Origin: Gammaproteobacteria bacterium
GTDB taxonomy: Bacteria; Pseudomonadota; Gammaproteobacteria; Pseudomonadales; Azotimanducaceae
Length of the DNA: 46,734 nt
Assembly (NCBI GenBank): GCA_012961165.1
Contig: DTZW01000016.1
Span: 1-46,734 of the forward strand
Reading direction: 5' to 3'
Notes under the pieces: generated by a model
The model's database searches: none
The model's input: the letters and a program-made list of their open reading frames with translations, nothing else
What the model was told of the DNA's origin: nothing
Shown here: piece by piece, positions 17,797 to 25,871 of the stretch
Numbering within the stretch: the stretch's first letter is position 1
Layout of the letters: each line of letters opens with the position of its first letter
Made by a program: the position numbers and the translations under genes

Positions 17797-18391
17797 GGTT
17801 GCTACAAGCCTCGTGCTAGCAAGCCTTTGGGTAACGCTGGGCGACGCCCCTTGTTACGCTGATACGGCGCCCTCTGACGTCGTAACGGCATTTCACGCCG
17901 CGCTCACTACCGCCATGAAAAGCAGCTCCTATAAGCACAGGCTGAGCGTTGTTGAACCGGCAGTAACCGATCACTTCCAAATTCACACCATCGCGCGAAT
18001 ATCACTGGGACGACATTGGCGTTCGCTTAACGCTGAAGATCAAGCCGGTTTCCAGGCCCTGCTGAAGGACCTGGTGAGCTCGACTTATACTTCACGGTTC
18101 AAACAAGACAATGGAAAGGTGTTTAGCATCACGGCCACGGAACCCATCGCGACGAACCGCAAACGGGTAAAGTCGATTCTCGAAACCAGCACAGAAACCG
18201 TCACCCTCGACTACCAGTTACAGCAAGAGGACGGCATCTGGAGGATCTACGACATCGTTGCCAACGGGGTCAGTGACCTGTCGCTAAAGCGCTCAAATTA
18301 CTCTGCTATGTTCAAAAAGGGTGGCCTTGAGTCAGTCCGGCAAGAGATATTATCCAATATCGCTGCCAATGCGGCAGAACAAGACGAATAG
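17735..18391 (+). CDS. MlaC/HpnM-like periplasmic lipid-binding protein
   Basis: Up to 218 residues of the Ttg2/MlaC family, which carries phospholipids or other lipids across the periplasm. A signal peptide is clear (RVATSLVLASLWVTLGDAPCYA). The body shows MlaC features: VTDHFQIHTIARISLGRHW, the FQALLKDLVSSTYTSRF helix, and the strand pattern TVTLDYQLQQEDGIWRIYDIVANGVSDLSLKRSNY. The next gene, three bases on, encodes an HpnN-like RND protein, the pairing found in hopanoid clusters, so HpnM is the closest label. The start is uncertain: ATG 17735 overlaps ribBA by 62 bases, while TTG at 17771 or 17774 would overlap less and still leave the signal peptide whole. Confidence 0.85.
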   Translation: MQFLDLTLKSLNLLKNIKQFRVATSLVLASLWVTLGDAPCYADTAPSDVVTAFHAALTTAMKSSSYKHRLSVVEPAVTDHFQIHTIARISLGRHWRSLNAEDQAGFQALLKDLVSSTYTSRFKQDNGKVFSITATEPIATNRKRVKSILETSTETVTLDYQLQQEDGIWRIYDIVANGVSDLSLKRSNYSAMFKKGGLESVRQEILSNIAANAAEQDE

Positions 18392-18394
18392 TCC

Positions 18395-21019
18395 ATGTTA
18401 ACTCCCTTCTTAACCGCCTGGATTACCTGGGTATCGAATCGCGCTGGTCTGATCATGGCGGTCACGATGCTCCTGACCATCGGTGCCGGTTACTACGCTA
18501 TCGCAGCGTTTAGCATGAATTCAGATAACTCCCTTCTCATCCGCCAGGATACGCACTGGAAGCAGGTGAACAGGGCGTTCCTTAATACCTTTCCTCAATA
18601 TAACCAAAATACCTTCGTCGTTGTCAGTGGCAACAAACCGAACCAGGTATCGATTGTCGCCAGGCATCTCGCCAGCCAGATAAGGGAAAATGACAGTGTG
18701 TTTCGAACAGTCTACAGCCCGGCGTCCAACCAGTTCGCCCAGGAGCACGCCCTGCTCTATCTTGAACCAGACACCCTCAACGACACTATCTCGAAACTTG
18801 CAGATGCGCAGCCTTTCCTGACCGCTGTCGCGACCGACGACTCCCTTCGGTCAGTACTACAACTGGTACTCGATGCCCTGAATTCAAACGAAACCTTGCC
18901 AACCGGGTTTACCCGCATGCTGGATGCACTGAGTTCGACCGCAGAACAGGCACTGACTGGCGACTCAAAACCTATTTCATGGAGAGACGAACTTTTCCAG
19001 GTTGAGGACGACACCTTCTATCAGGTCATTTTTATTCAAGGTCAGCAAAATTTTGGCGAAGATCTACCCAATGCGAGGATCATCGAAGCGCTACAATCAA
19101 CCATCGCCGGTCTCTCACACCCTTATCGCGACGATGTGACCATTCGCCTGACAGGGCAAGTGCCACTGGAACACCAGGAGATTGTGAGTGCATTGGACAG
19201 CGCCCAACTTGCCGGTACCCTGGCTCTGGTTATTCTGATCTTCGTGCTGGCCTGGGGCATGCGCTCCATGTGGATTGTCGCAGCGGTCTATCTCACCATG
19301 ATTATCGGACTGATCTGGACTGCCGCTTTTGCCATGATCGCGATCGGTCAGTACAACACAATCTCTATTATTTTCCTGGTGATGTTTATTGGCCTGGGTG
19401 TGGATTTTGCGGTTCACCTGTGCCTCAAGTTCCAGGAAGCCCGGCTCCGCCTTGATAAAATGAGCGCGTTGATTGAAACCGGCACGGAGCTTGGCCCTGC
19501 CATCATGTTATGTGGTGTCACTTCAGCTATCGGCTTTCTCGCTTTTGTACCAACGGAATACATTGGCCTTGGTGAGATGGGCATCATTTCAGGCGGCGGC
19601 ATGATCATAGCGGTTGTGTTGAGTCTTACCCTGATTCCAGCCTTTTTCGCAGTATCCGGTGACCCACGCCCTGCGACCGATGTTCCCTTCGCCAGCCTGC
19701 TATCGCGAGCCGTCGCAAAAAACTCGAAACGGACTTCATACATCACACTTGGCGTAGCGGTAGTCCTGACCTTGATTGCAACCCAGGCGCAGTTCGACTA
19801 CAGCACACTGTCCCTAAAAGACCCGAAATCTGAGGCCATGGCGACCTTAATAGAGCTTCAACGTGAAGACATCATCACCGATTTCGCTTTAACCTACGTC
19901 GCCGATGACCTGGCCGCGGCTAACAATACCCGGGAAATGCTCGAAGGACTGGCGGTTGTTTCCGACGTAAAAACGCCCACGGACTATCTCCCGGTAGACC
20001 AGGAGGAGAATCTCTACATTCTGGAAGACGCGCGGTTTTTCCTGGATTCGTTGTTTGCACCATCACCGGCCCCGGTCACCTGGGGTGACGAAAATTTACT
20101 GCTCATGCTTTCCAGCATTAACACCAGTCTGCAGAACACGCTACAAAACCCTGCGCCAGGCCCAGGTATTAGCAATAACAGTCCCGAACTGGAGGCTTCC
20201 CTCACCCGGTTGCAAAAGGCAGTCAGCGACCTGCAAGAGGCATCTTCGGATACCCGCGCGCTCTACTCTGAGCTGATTGTGCCACCTATAAAAAGCGAAA
20301 TTGAATGGCTCAAGACTGCGCTGGAGCCCGAACAGGTAACACTGGAGCGCCTGCCGGTGGCACTACAGGAACGACTGATTGCCAAAGATGGCAGAGCAGT
20401 GGTGTCAATCACGCCTGCGGAGGACGTTGTACCGGTCGAAGCCATGCGCCGGTTCACGACCGACGTGATGGCGTTAGTACCTGAAATCACTGGTAGACCA
20501 GTCCTTGATCTGGGAATCGGTGATATTGTTATCACCGCCTTCCAGACCGCCATCCTGATCGCAGTCTCGCTGATATTTCTCATTCTTCTGATTACTCTGC
20601 GCAGCCTGGTGGATTCGATCCTCGTTTTCATTCCACTGGCGATGACCGCAATGCTGACATTAAGTGTTTCGGTGTTGATTGACCTGCCGCTCAACATGGC
20701 GAATGTTGTTGTTATCCCCTTGATATTTGGACTAGGGGTAGATAACGGCATTCATATCGTCAAGAGGTTCCACCAGTCGAGGAATGTTGAAGTGCTCGTG
20801 CATTCCAGTACTCCAAAAGCTGTGTTCCTGAGCAACCTGACAACGATCGGGACCTTCTGCGCACTCAGCTTTTCTTCCCATCAGGGAATTTACTCAATCG
20901 GCGTACTGCTCACCATCGCGTTAACCAGCCTGATGTTCCTGACCCTGGTGTCACTACCCGCACTGCTGGTAACATTTTCAAGCCCTCATTCGATACTCGC
21001 TAGAGAACAAACGGTATGA
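18395..21019 (+). CDS. HpnN-like RND (MMPL) lipid exporter
   Basis: 874 residues with the RND duplicated layout: one membrane helix at 20-42, a periplasmic domain, five helices at about 270-425, a seventh helix near 445-465, a second periplasmic domain, and five C-terminal helices at about 710-865. The periplasmic start (SDNSLLIRQDTHW, FLNTFPQYNQNTFVVVSG) and the pattern ALLYLEPDTLNDTISKLADAQPFL resemble HpnN, the exporter that moves hopanoids to the outer membrane. Conserved polar helices appear as GLGVDFAVHLCLKF and GLGVDNGIHIVKRF. The cargo is inferred only from the family: no squalene-hopene cyclase is in the window. It follows the MlaC/HpnM-like gene by three bases and overlaps the next gene tail-to-tail by 20. 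Confidence 0.88.
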   Translation: MLTPFLTAWITWVSNRAGLIMAVTMLLTIGAGYYAIAAFSMNSDNSLLIRQDTHWKQVNRAFLNTFPQYNQNTFVVVSGNKPNQVSIVARHLASQIRENDSVFRTVYSPASNQFAQEHALLYLEPDTLNDTISKLADAQPFLTAVATDDSLRSVLQLVLDALNSNETLPTGFTRMLDALSSTAEQALTGDSKPISWRDELFQVEDDTFYQVIFIQGQQNFGEDLPNARIIEALQSTIAGLSHPYRDDVTIRLTGQVPLEHQEIVSALDSAQLAGTLALVILIFVLAWGMRSMWIVAAVYLTMIIGLIWTAAFAMIAIGQYNTISIIFLVMFIGLGVDFAVHLCLKFQEARLRLDKMSALIETGTELGPAIMLCGVTSAIGFLAFVPTEYIGLGEMGIISGGGMIIAVVLSLTLIPAFFAVSGDPRPATDVPFASLLSRAVAKNSKRTSYITLGVAVVLTLIATQAQFDYSTLSLKDPKSEAMATLIELQREDIITDFALTYVADDLAAANNTREMLEGLAVVSDVKTPTDYLPVDQEENLYILEDARFFLDSLFAPSPAPVTWGDENLLLMLSSINTSLQNTLQNPAPGPGISNNSPELEASLTRLQKAVSDLQEASSDTRALYSELIVPPIKSEIEWLKTALEPEQVTLERLPVALQERLIAKDGRAVVSITPAEDVVPVEAMRRFTTDVMALVPEITGRPVLDLGIGDIVITAFQTAILIAVSLIFLILLITLRSLVDSILVFIPLAMTAMLTLSVSVLIDLPLNMANVVVIPLIFGLGVDNGIHIVKRFHQSRNVEVLVHSSTPKAVFLSNLTTIGTFCALSFSSHQGIYSIGVLLTIALTSLMFLTLVSLPALLVTFSSPHSILAREQTV

Positions 21020-21827
21020 ACGCCTTCCTGTTTTTCGGGTAATCGGTAAAGTGTTCCTGATACCACCGATGGTGGCTGATGGCTCGTGGCAACAGGTTCG
21101 CAATCGTCCACAAGAGAAATACCCAGGCAGCTGGCGAAAGTGTCATCAACGTCCAACCAAACCATTGCACAGTCTCGCCGAGGTAGTTAGGTGAGCTGAC
21201 ATAGCGGTAAAGAAAACCCCGGGGAATCTGGTAATCATCAGCGGTATCCGTCCGAAGACCAACCAGAATGCGATCTGACCGCTTCGTTATGTAGTATCCC
21301 AGGACAAACAAAAGCGACCCTGCAATAAAGTTCCAACGGGTCAGCCATTCCTGCCCGTACCAGTCCTGGTAAAGCACAAAGTGATAGCCATTGAGAAAAG
21401 CATTCGTCGAATTAAAGACAATAGCCATCAGCACTAGCGTGATGGGAATCCTTCTTCGGGATGTCAACGTAAAGGGGTAGACAAACGCCCGATGGAAGTA
21501 ATGAACCTGCCAGGCCACAAGAAACAGGTAAATAACAAAATTAACTGGAATGAACATCAACACTGACAGCATTAACAGGCTTGCCGGGGCTTCCATTAGC
21601 AGCCAACCGGTTCTGGACGACACGGTCGGTCCCCAGCCTGTACGAAGATACCGTCCGTATGGCGCCGAGATAAAAAACAACAACACGAAAACACATGGAG
21701 CAATGACCACCATTGCCCAGAGCACGACTGGATATAGTTCACTTATCGACAATACGGCAGTTCGTTGTGAATCAACAAAACGGAGCTTATGATGTCGAGC
21801 ATCGGGGTACAAGGGAACGCAGTCCAT
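21000..21827 (-). CDS. Steroid 5-alpha-reductase-like membrane enzyme
   Basis: About 275 residues; the frame stays open further upstream to 22061, but that part lacks family similarity and ATG 21827 or a later TTG is more likely. Six or so membrane helices are present. The N-terminal APYGRYLRTGWGPTVSSRTGWLLMEAP and the C-terminal GFLYRYVSSPNYLGETVQW followed by HHRWYQEHFTDYPKNRKAFIPF are the conserved blocks of the SRD5A family (PF02544), which reduces the 4,5 double bond of 3-oxo-steroids or related enone lipids with NADPH. Bacterial substrates are mostly unknown. It converges on the HpnN-like exporter. Confidence 0.83.
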   Translation of the reverse strand: MDCVPLYPDARHHKLRFVDSQRTAVLSISELYPVVLWAMVVIAPCVFVLLFFISAPYGRYLRTGWGPTVSSRTGWLLMEAPASLLMLSVLMFIPVNFVIYLFLVAWQVHYFHRAFVYPFTLTSRRRIPITLVLMAIVFNSTNAFLNGYHFVLYQDWYGQEWLTRWNFIAGSLLFVLGYYITKRSDRILVGLRTDTADDYQIPRGFLYRYVSSPNYLGETVQWFGWTLMTLSPAAWVFLLWTIANLLPRAISHHRWYQEHFTDYPKNRKAFIPFVL

Positions 21828-22130
21828 TGTGATTGAGATGGACTTTGACAACCCTGCAGCCAAAACAAAGATTACAGGTGCAGGGAGGCACCCTGTTCTA
21901 ACCTGCAAAATTGGCCAACTGTTGTCAGTGCCTTTACCAAACCGGGCTGACTGTTGTTCACGGTTCTGGGCGGCAACCAGCCACCTAACGAATATGCCAG
22001 GAGAGCTAATCGTAACCTGCACGGCTGAAGGTCGTAGCAGACGCACTGGCTGCAGATGCAATGAGAATACAACCGTTATTTCGAACTGGTATAGACTAGC
22101 ACCTGCTACTTTAACTAAAGGGAGAAAAGC
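21828..22130. other. Intergenic stretch of about 300 bases
   Basis: This lies between the divergent SRD5A-like and Pmp3-like genes. The minus-strand frame is open across most of it, but the translation shows no recognisable domain. I see no RNA gene, repeat or terminator in it; it presumably carries both promoters. Confidence 0.4.
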
Positions 22131-22328
22131 ATGCGCTACCTTATCGCGATATTACTACCGCCACTGGCGGTCTTTCTATGCGGGAAACCGATCCAGGCAA
22201 TTATTAACATTTTCCTAACCCTGGCATTCTGGATCCCAGGTGTCGTCCACGCGTTATTCGTCGTTAATAGCCACCTCGCAGACAAGCGGACGGAAAAAAT
22301 CGTCGACGCGATCAAGGACAATGGATAA
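22131..22328 (+). CDS. YqaE/Pmp3-family small membrane protein
   Basis: 65 residues, the UPF0057/Pmp3 proteolipid family. Two membrane helices are visible (YLIAILLPPLAVFLCGKP, then IINIFLTLAFWIPGVVHALFVV), with the conserved LPPLAVFL and WIPGVVHA blocks. In yeast and plants Pmp3 proteins affect membrane potential under salt or cold stress; bacterial roles are less clear, although several are stress-induced. AAAGGGAG is a strong ribosome binding site. The DUF2959 lipoprotein gene follows after 33 bases. Confidence 0.92.
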   Translation: MRYLIAILLPPLAVFLCGKPIQAIINIFLTLAFWIPGVVHALFVVNSHLADKRTEKIVDAIKDNG

Positions 22329-22358
22329 TTAAGGAAAGTGAATAATTAGGAAAAGTAA
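22325..22358. repeat. 17-bp direct duplication carrying the ribosome binding site
   Basis: ATAATTAAGGAAAGTGA (22325-22341) and ATAATTAGGAAAAGTAA (22342-22358) are adjacent copies matching at 14 of 17 positions, and the next bases begin a third copy that contains the ATG. The duplication spans the end of the Pmp3 gene and doubles the AGGA-type ribosome binding site of the lipoprotein gene. Confidence 0.7.
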
Positions 22359-22361
22359 ATA

Positions 22362-23003
22362 ATGACAAGACTACTCCTGACGTTACTTGCCATTGGCCTG
22401 GCTGGTTGTGAATCCACTTATTACGACGCCATGGAACAGCTTGGCATCCATAAGCGGGAAATACTGATTGACCGAATCGAGGACGCACAAACCGCGCAGG
22501 AAGAGGGACAGGAGCAGTTCAAGGATGCACTGGAGCAATTTCAGGCCGTCGTGAACTTTGATGGTGGCGATCTGGAAGTTATTTACGACAAACTCAATTC
22601 AGAATACGAAGACAGCGTCGATGCAGCCGACACGATCAGGGAACGAATCGGTGGAGTGGAATCCGTGGCCGAAGCATTATTCTCAGAGTGGGAAACAGAG
22701 TTAAATGAATATTCCAGTGCAACATTGAAGCGAGACAGCCAGCGTCAGCTTGAACAGACGCGCAGACGCTTCAATCAACTGATGTCTTCGATGCGAAATG
22801 CGGAAAGAACCATCGACCCGGTTCTTGCCAGTCTGAAAGACAACGTTCTATATCTGAAACACAACCTTAACGCCCGGGCTATCGCTTCGCTTAAAGGCGA
22901 ACTCAGCACCGTGAATGAGGATGTCAACACGCTCATCGAAGCGATGCAGACAGCGATTAACGAGTCGAGCGTATTCATTGACCAGATGAAAACTGATCGC
23001 TAG
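22362..23003 (+). CDS. DUF2959 lipoprotein
   Basis: 213 residues. The N-terminus is a lipoprotein signal (LLLTLLAIGLAGC, cysteine 15), and the body is almost all charged helix, as in the DUF2959 family (YYDAMEQLGIHKREILIDRI, AQEEGQEQFKDALEQFQ, RRFNQLMSSMRNAE). A long coiled coil is likely. The residue after the lipid cysteine is Glu, not Asp, so outer-membrane sorting is expected. Function in the family is not established. It is probably co-transcribed with the Pmp3-like gene, which suggests an envelope stress role. Confidence 0.88.
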   Translation: MTRLLLTLLAIGLAGCESTYYDAMEQLGIHKREILIDRIEDAQTAQEEGQEQFKDALEQFQAVVNFDGGDLEVIYDKLNSEYEDSVDAADTIRERIGGVESVAEALFSEWETELNEYSSATLKRDSQRQLEQTRRRFNQLMSSMRNAERTIDPVLASLKDNVLYLKHNLNARAIASLKGELSTVNEDVNTLIEAMQTAINESSVFIDQMKTDR

Positions 23004-23026
23004 AGCAACTTAGCTAGAGAGGATTT

Positions 23027-24610
23027 CTATTCCACGACCCGCGCAAAGGTAAAGTCAGGGTCCTGTCCAAGGACGCGGCGAACAACACCCTTCAGTTTCG
23101 GGTGAACCATATACGCACTACTGGTTTCTGAATTAGGTAGAAGAGGAACCTCTTTTACGATAATTCGCTGTAGCTCCGCCGCCGCCTTAAACCTCTCCGC
23201 AGGATTAATGCTTTCAAGCAACACGGTTAGCGAACGGTCATACTCTTTGCTGCTGTACCTGCCCCGATTATTAGGATTATCTGAGCCCAGCAGGTCTGCG
23301 TAGGTCACCAGGTCGTCAAAATCTGGATACCAGCTGCTAAGTACCAGGTCGAATTCTCCTCTTCGCGCCTTATTAAGGTATTGCTTGAAAGTCTGCTGGT
23401 CTACGCGAGAAGTGATTCCCAGCGATTGCTCTAATAACCCCTGGAAATATTCCGCCGCCTTCGCACCGGTGGTACTCGAGACAGTAAGAATAGTGAGGTC
23501 CGGTACTTCACCGATTTCCCGAGCCACCTGTTCCATAAGCTCAAGACGCTGCTGCTTTCCACGAATGACAACTGGTGGAGGATATTCATCGACAAACGAC
23601 TTTTCATTTCCCCTGATCCAGCTTGGGAACAGCGTACCCGTCGCCTTGTACCCTGGTATTGCAATCACCTTGTTAACATACTCGTCAGGGTTAAAGCTCG
23701 CCTGGATAGCCTGACGCAGGGCTTTATTACCGGTAGGTTTACCCTCACGAAAATTGAACCAGACGTAGGTCACACCGCCGGTCAAAAACGTGCGAACTCG
23801 CATGCCCTGAGCAACGGCGTCTTTTACGGTTTCTGCCCCCATCCTGACAAATGCAATCTGGCCGTCCCGAAACAGGTTCAGCCTGGTGCGGTTATCGCCG
23901 GTAATGTAGGCCACCTCGATCTCATTTAACTCAATAGCTTCCCGGTTCCAGTAATGAGGGTTTTTGGACATCACCAACCGTGCCTCATGAACCCATTCGG
24001 TCAGGACAAAAGGCCCATTGGACAGCAGCTGATCTGATTCTGACCCATAACGTTCACCAGCCTGATCGTGGAAAGCCTTGTTAACGGGATAAAAGGTCGC
24101 ATGTGCCATCAGCCCAAGACAGTATCCACAGGGTCGTCCAAGCTCGACTACAAGCGTCCCCTCCGATGGAGACGACACTCCCAGCGCGGCAACTGGAAGT
24201 TCCCCATTTTGAATGGCCTCTGCATTCTTGATTGGATACATGATGGCGGCGAAAGGAGCCGCAACGGCAGGATCATTAACGTTTTGCCAGGCGTAAACAA
24301 AATCTGCGGCGGTCACTTTACTGCCGTCATGCCAGCGTGCATCGGGCCGCAACCTGAAGGTCAGTGTGGTAGGGGTTACATCCCAGCTCTCTGCGACACC
24401 GGCGACCAGCCGCCCCCGACGGTCATAACGTAACAGCCCTTCTGTGGTGTGCCCCAGGACAAAAAAACTGACCAGATCGGTCGCTTTACTGGTATCCAGG
24501 CTTGGCGGCTCCTGCAGCATCGAAATGCGAATGGACTGCGCCTTAAAATCAACCGGGGATGACCATACCCACTCACTCAGCAGGGTTAACGTTAAAACCA
24601 GCAGAGTCAT
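23027..24610 (-). CDS. Oligopeptide-type ABC transporter substrate-binding protein
   Basis: About 527 residues of the SBP_bac_5 (OppA/DppA) family. An N-terminal export signal (FMTLLVLTLTLLSEWVWSS) is followed by ISMLQEPPSLDTSKATD, TEGLLRYDRRGRLVAGVAESW, the signature FRLRPDARWHDGSKVTAADFVYAW, and YVWFNFREGKPTGNKALRQAI. These proteins bind peptides in the periplasm for an Opp-type importer or a sensor. No permease or ATPase gene is adjacent on either side, so it is an orphan binding protein here. The start is uncertain: ATG 24610 gives a short signal peptide, while TTG starts up to 24700 would add an Arg-rich n-region. Confidence 0.88.
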   Translation of the reverse strand: MTLLVLTLTLLSEWVWSSPVDFKAQSIRISMLQEPPSLDTSKATDLVSFFVLGHTTEGLLRYDRRGRLVAGVAESWDVTPTTLTFRLRPDARWHDGSKVTAADFVYAWQNVNDPAVAAPFAAIMYPIKNAEAIQNGELPVAALGVSSPSEGTLVVELGRPCGYCLGLMAHATFYPVNKAFHDQAGERYGSESDQLLSNGPFVLTEWVHEARLVMSKNPHYWNREAIELNEIEVAYITGDNRTRLNLFRDGQIAFVRMGAETVKDAVAQGMRVRTFLTGGVTYVWFNFREGKPTGNKALRQAIQASFNPDEYVNKVIAIPGYKATGTLFPSWIRGNEKSFVDEYPPPVVIRGKQQRLELMEQVAREIGEVPDLTILTVSSTTGAKAAEYFQGLLEQSLGITSRVDQQTFKQYLNKARRGEFDLVLSSWYPDFDDLVTYADLLGSDNPNNRGRYSSKEYDRSLTVLLESINPAERFKAAAELQRIIVKEVPLLPNSETSSAYMVHPKLKGVVRRVLGQDPDFTFARVVE

Positions 24611-24747
24611 AAAAAGACGGTGATCACAGGTTCGACGACCCAACAATAATCGCGGAAATAGCGTTGCTACACTGGGTAATCTATTCAACTGATAGCTCAA
24701 GGATGCTTTTCACCCCATTATCCAGAAATGCTTCGCCCTGCGATACC

Positions 24748-24936
24748 ATGAACCAGCTGACAGACAATCTATATCCAGGCCAAAGATTGCTGAAAACGGA
24801 AACCCGTGAGCCCGTCAAACAAAAGGTAGCACTGGTCAATCAGGTAACCGCCTCCACTAGTCCTTACCTGCTAACATTGGTGCCCCGGTTTAACCTGTTT
24901 CCAGACGACAAAACCATGGTGATACAAAGACAATGA
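24748..24936 (+). CDS. Small hypothetical protein coupled to the deacetylase gene
   Basis: 62 residues if it starts at ATG 24748; the frame is open upstream to 24664, but that part overlaps the gene on the other strand. I do not recognise it. It is basic and soluble (LYPGQRLLKTETREPVKQ and LVPRFNLFPDDKTM). The reason to call it is the stop codon, which overlaps the deacetylase start in an ATGA junction, as expected for translational coupling. The lack of a clear ribosome binding site counts against it. Confidence 0.5.
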   Translation: MNQLTDNLYPGQRLLKTETREPVKQKVALVNQVTASTSPYLLTLVPRFNLFPDDKTMVIQRQ

Positions 24937-25871
24937 TGAACGATTTAACACGGCTATACACTCACCCTGATTGCGAGCTCCACGAGATGCCGCGGCATCC
25001 GGAACGTCCTGATCGACTTAGAAGTATCATGTCGAGGTTAACGGCGTCAGGAATAATCAGCGAGACCAGTGTAGTTCTGGCGAGCGAAGTGTCCGATGAC
25101 ATACTGTCGAAGATTCATCCTGAAACCTACATTGAGTCCATCAACAAAAGCGAACCTGAAAGTACCGTCATCAAGGTTGAGCGTGACACTTATATGAGTC
25201 GCGGTAGCCTTCGTGCCAGTAAACTCGCTGCTGGGGCCTGCGCCGCGGCAACGAGAGATGTCCTAAGCGGGGACGCGAGACGCGTCTTTTGCGCCGTCAG
25301 GCCACCAGGACATCACGCAGAAATCACGGCGGCTATGGGGTTTTGTCTATTCAACAACATTGCTCTTGCCGCGGAACTGGCGCTTGCGAACGAAAGTGTC
25401 AGTCGTGTTGCTATCGTCGATTTTGATGTCCACCACTGCAACGGTACGGTCGACATATTCAAAGACAGACCCGAAGTCCTGGTGTGTTCCAGTTTTCAGG
25501 AACACTTCTACCCCCATCGGTATCTCGATTTCACTAATCCACATATTCTCAACATGCCACTTGAGAAAGACGCGACCGGTGACCAGTTCAGGGCCAGAGC
25601 AGAAAGAGAATGGTTGCCCGCACTTGAAAACCATAAACCCGATGTACTTTTTATCAGTGCAGGGTTTGATGCACATACAGAAGATCCACTTGGTGAACTG
25701 CGTTTTGTTGAGTCGGATTACGCCTGGATAACATCGCAGCTGATCAGCATCGCAGAACGATTCTGTGGAGGAAGAATCGTCTCCACATTAGAAGGAGGCT
25801 ATGACCTGGACGCCCTGGCCCGTAGTGTAGAAACGCATATGGGCACGCTGATCAGGGATTCCTTAGTTTAA
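24933..25871 (+). CDS. Histone deacetylase-family protein (arginase/deacetylase fold)
   Basis: 312 residues. The zinc deacetylase core is complete: RHPERPDRL near the N-terminus, RPPGHHAEITAAMGFCLFNN with the catalytic His pair, DFDVHHCNGT (metal Asp and His), SAGFDAHTEDPLG (second metal Asp), and EGGYDLDAL with the transition-state tyrosine. Bacterial members deacetylate polyamines, acetoin-related compounds or protein lysines; which applies here cannot be told. It overlaps the small upstream frame by four bases and converges on the HD-GYP gene with a nine-base overlap. Confidence 0.92.
   Translation: MMNDLTRLYTHPDCELHEMPRHPERPDRLRSIMSRLTASGIISETSVVLASEVSDDILSKIHPETYIESINKSEPESTVIKVERDTYMSRGSLRASKLAAGACAAATRDVLSGDARRVFCAVRPPGHHAEITAAMGFCLFNNIALAAELALANESVSRVAIVDFDVHHCNGTVDIFKDRPEVLVCSSFQEHFYPHRYLDFTNPHILNMPLEKDATGDQFRARAEREWLPALENHKPDVLFISAGFDAHTEDPLGELRFVESDYAWITSQLISIAERFCGGRIVSTLEGGYDLDALARSVETHMGTLIRDSLV

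Noticed and set aside
21828-22061. N-terminal extension of the steroid-reductase-like protein
   Set aside because: The frame is open, but its translation has no family similarity and the conserved part starts after ATG 21827.
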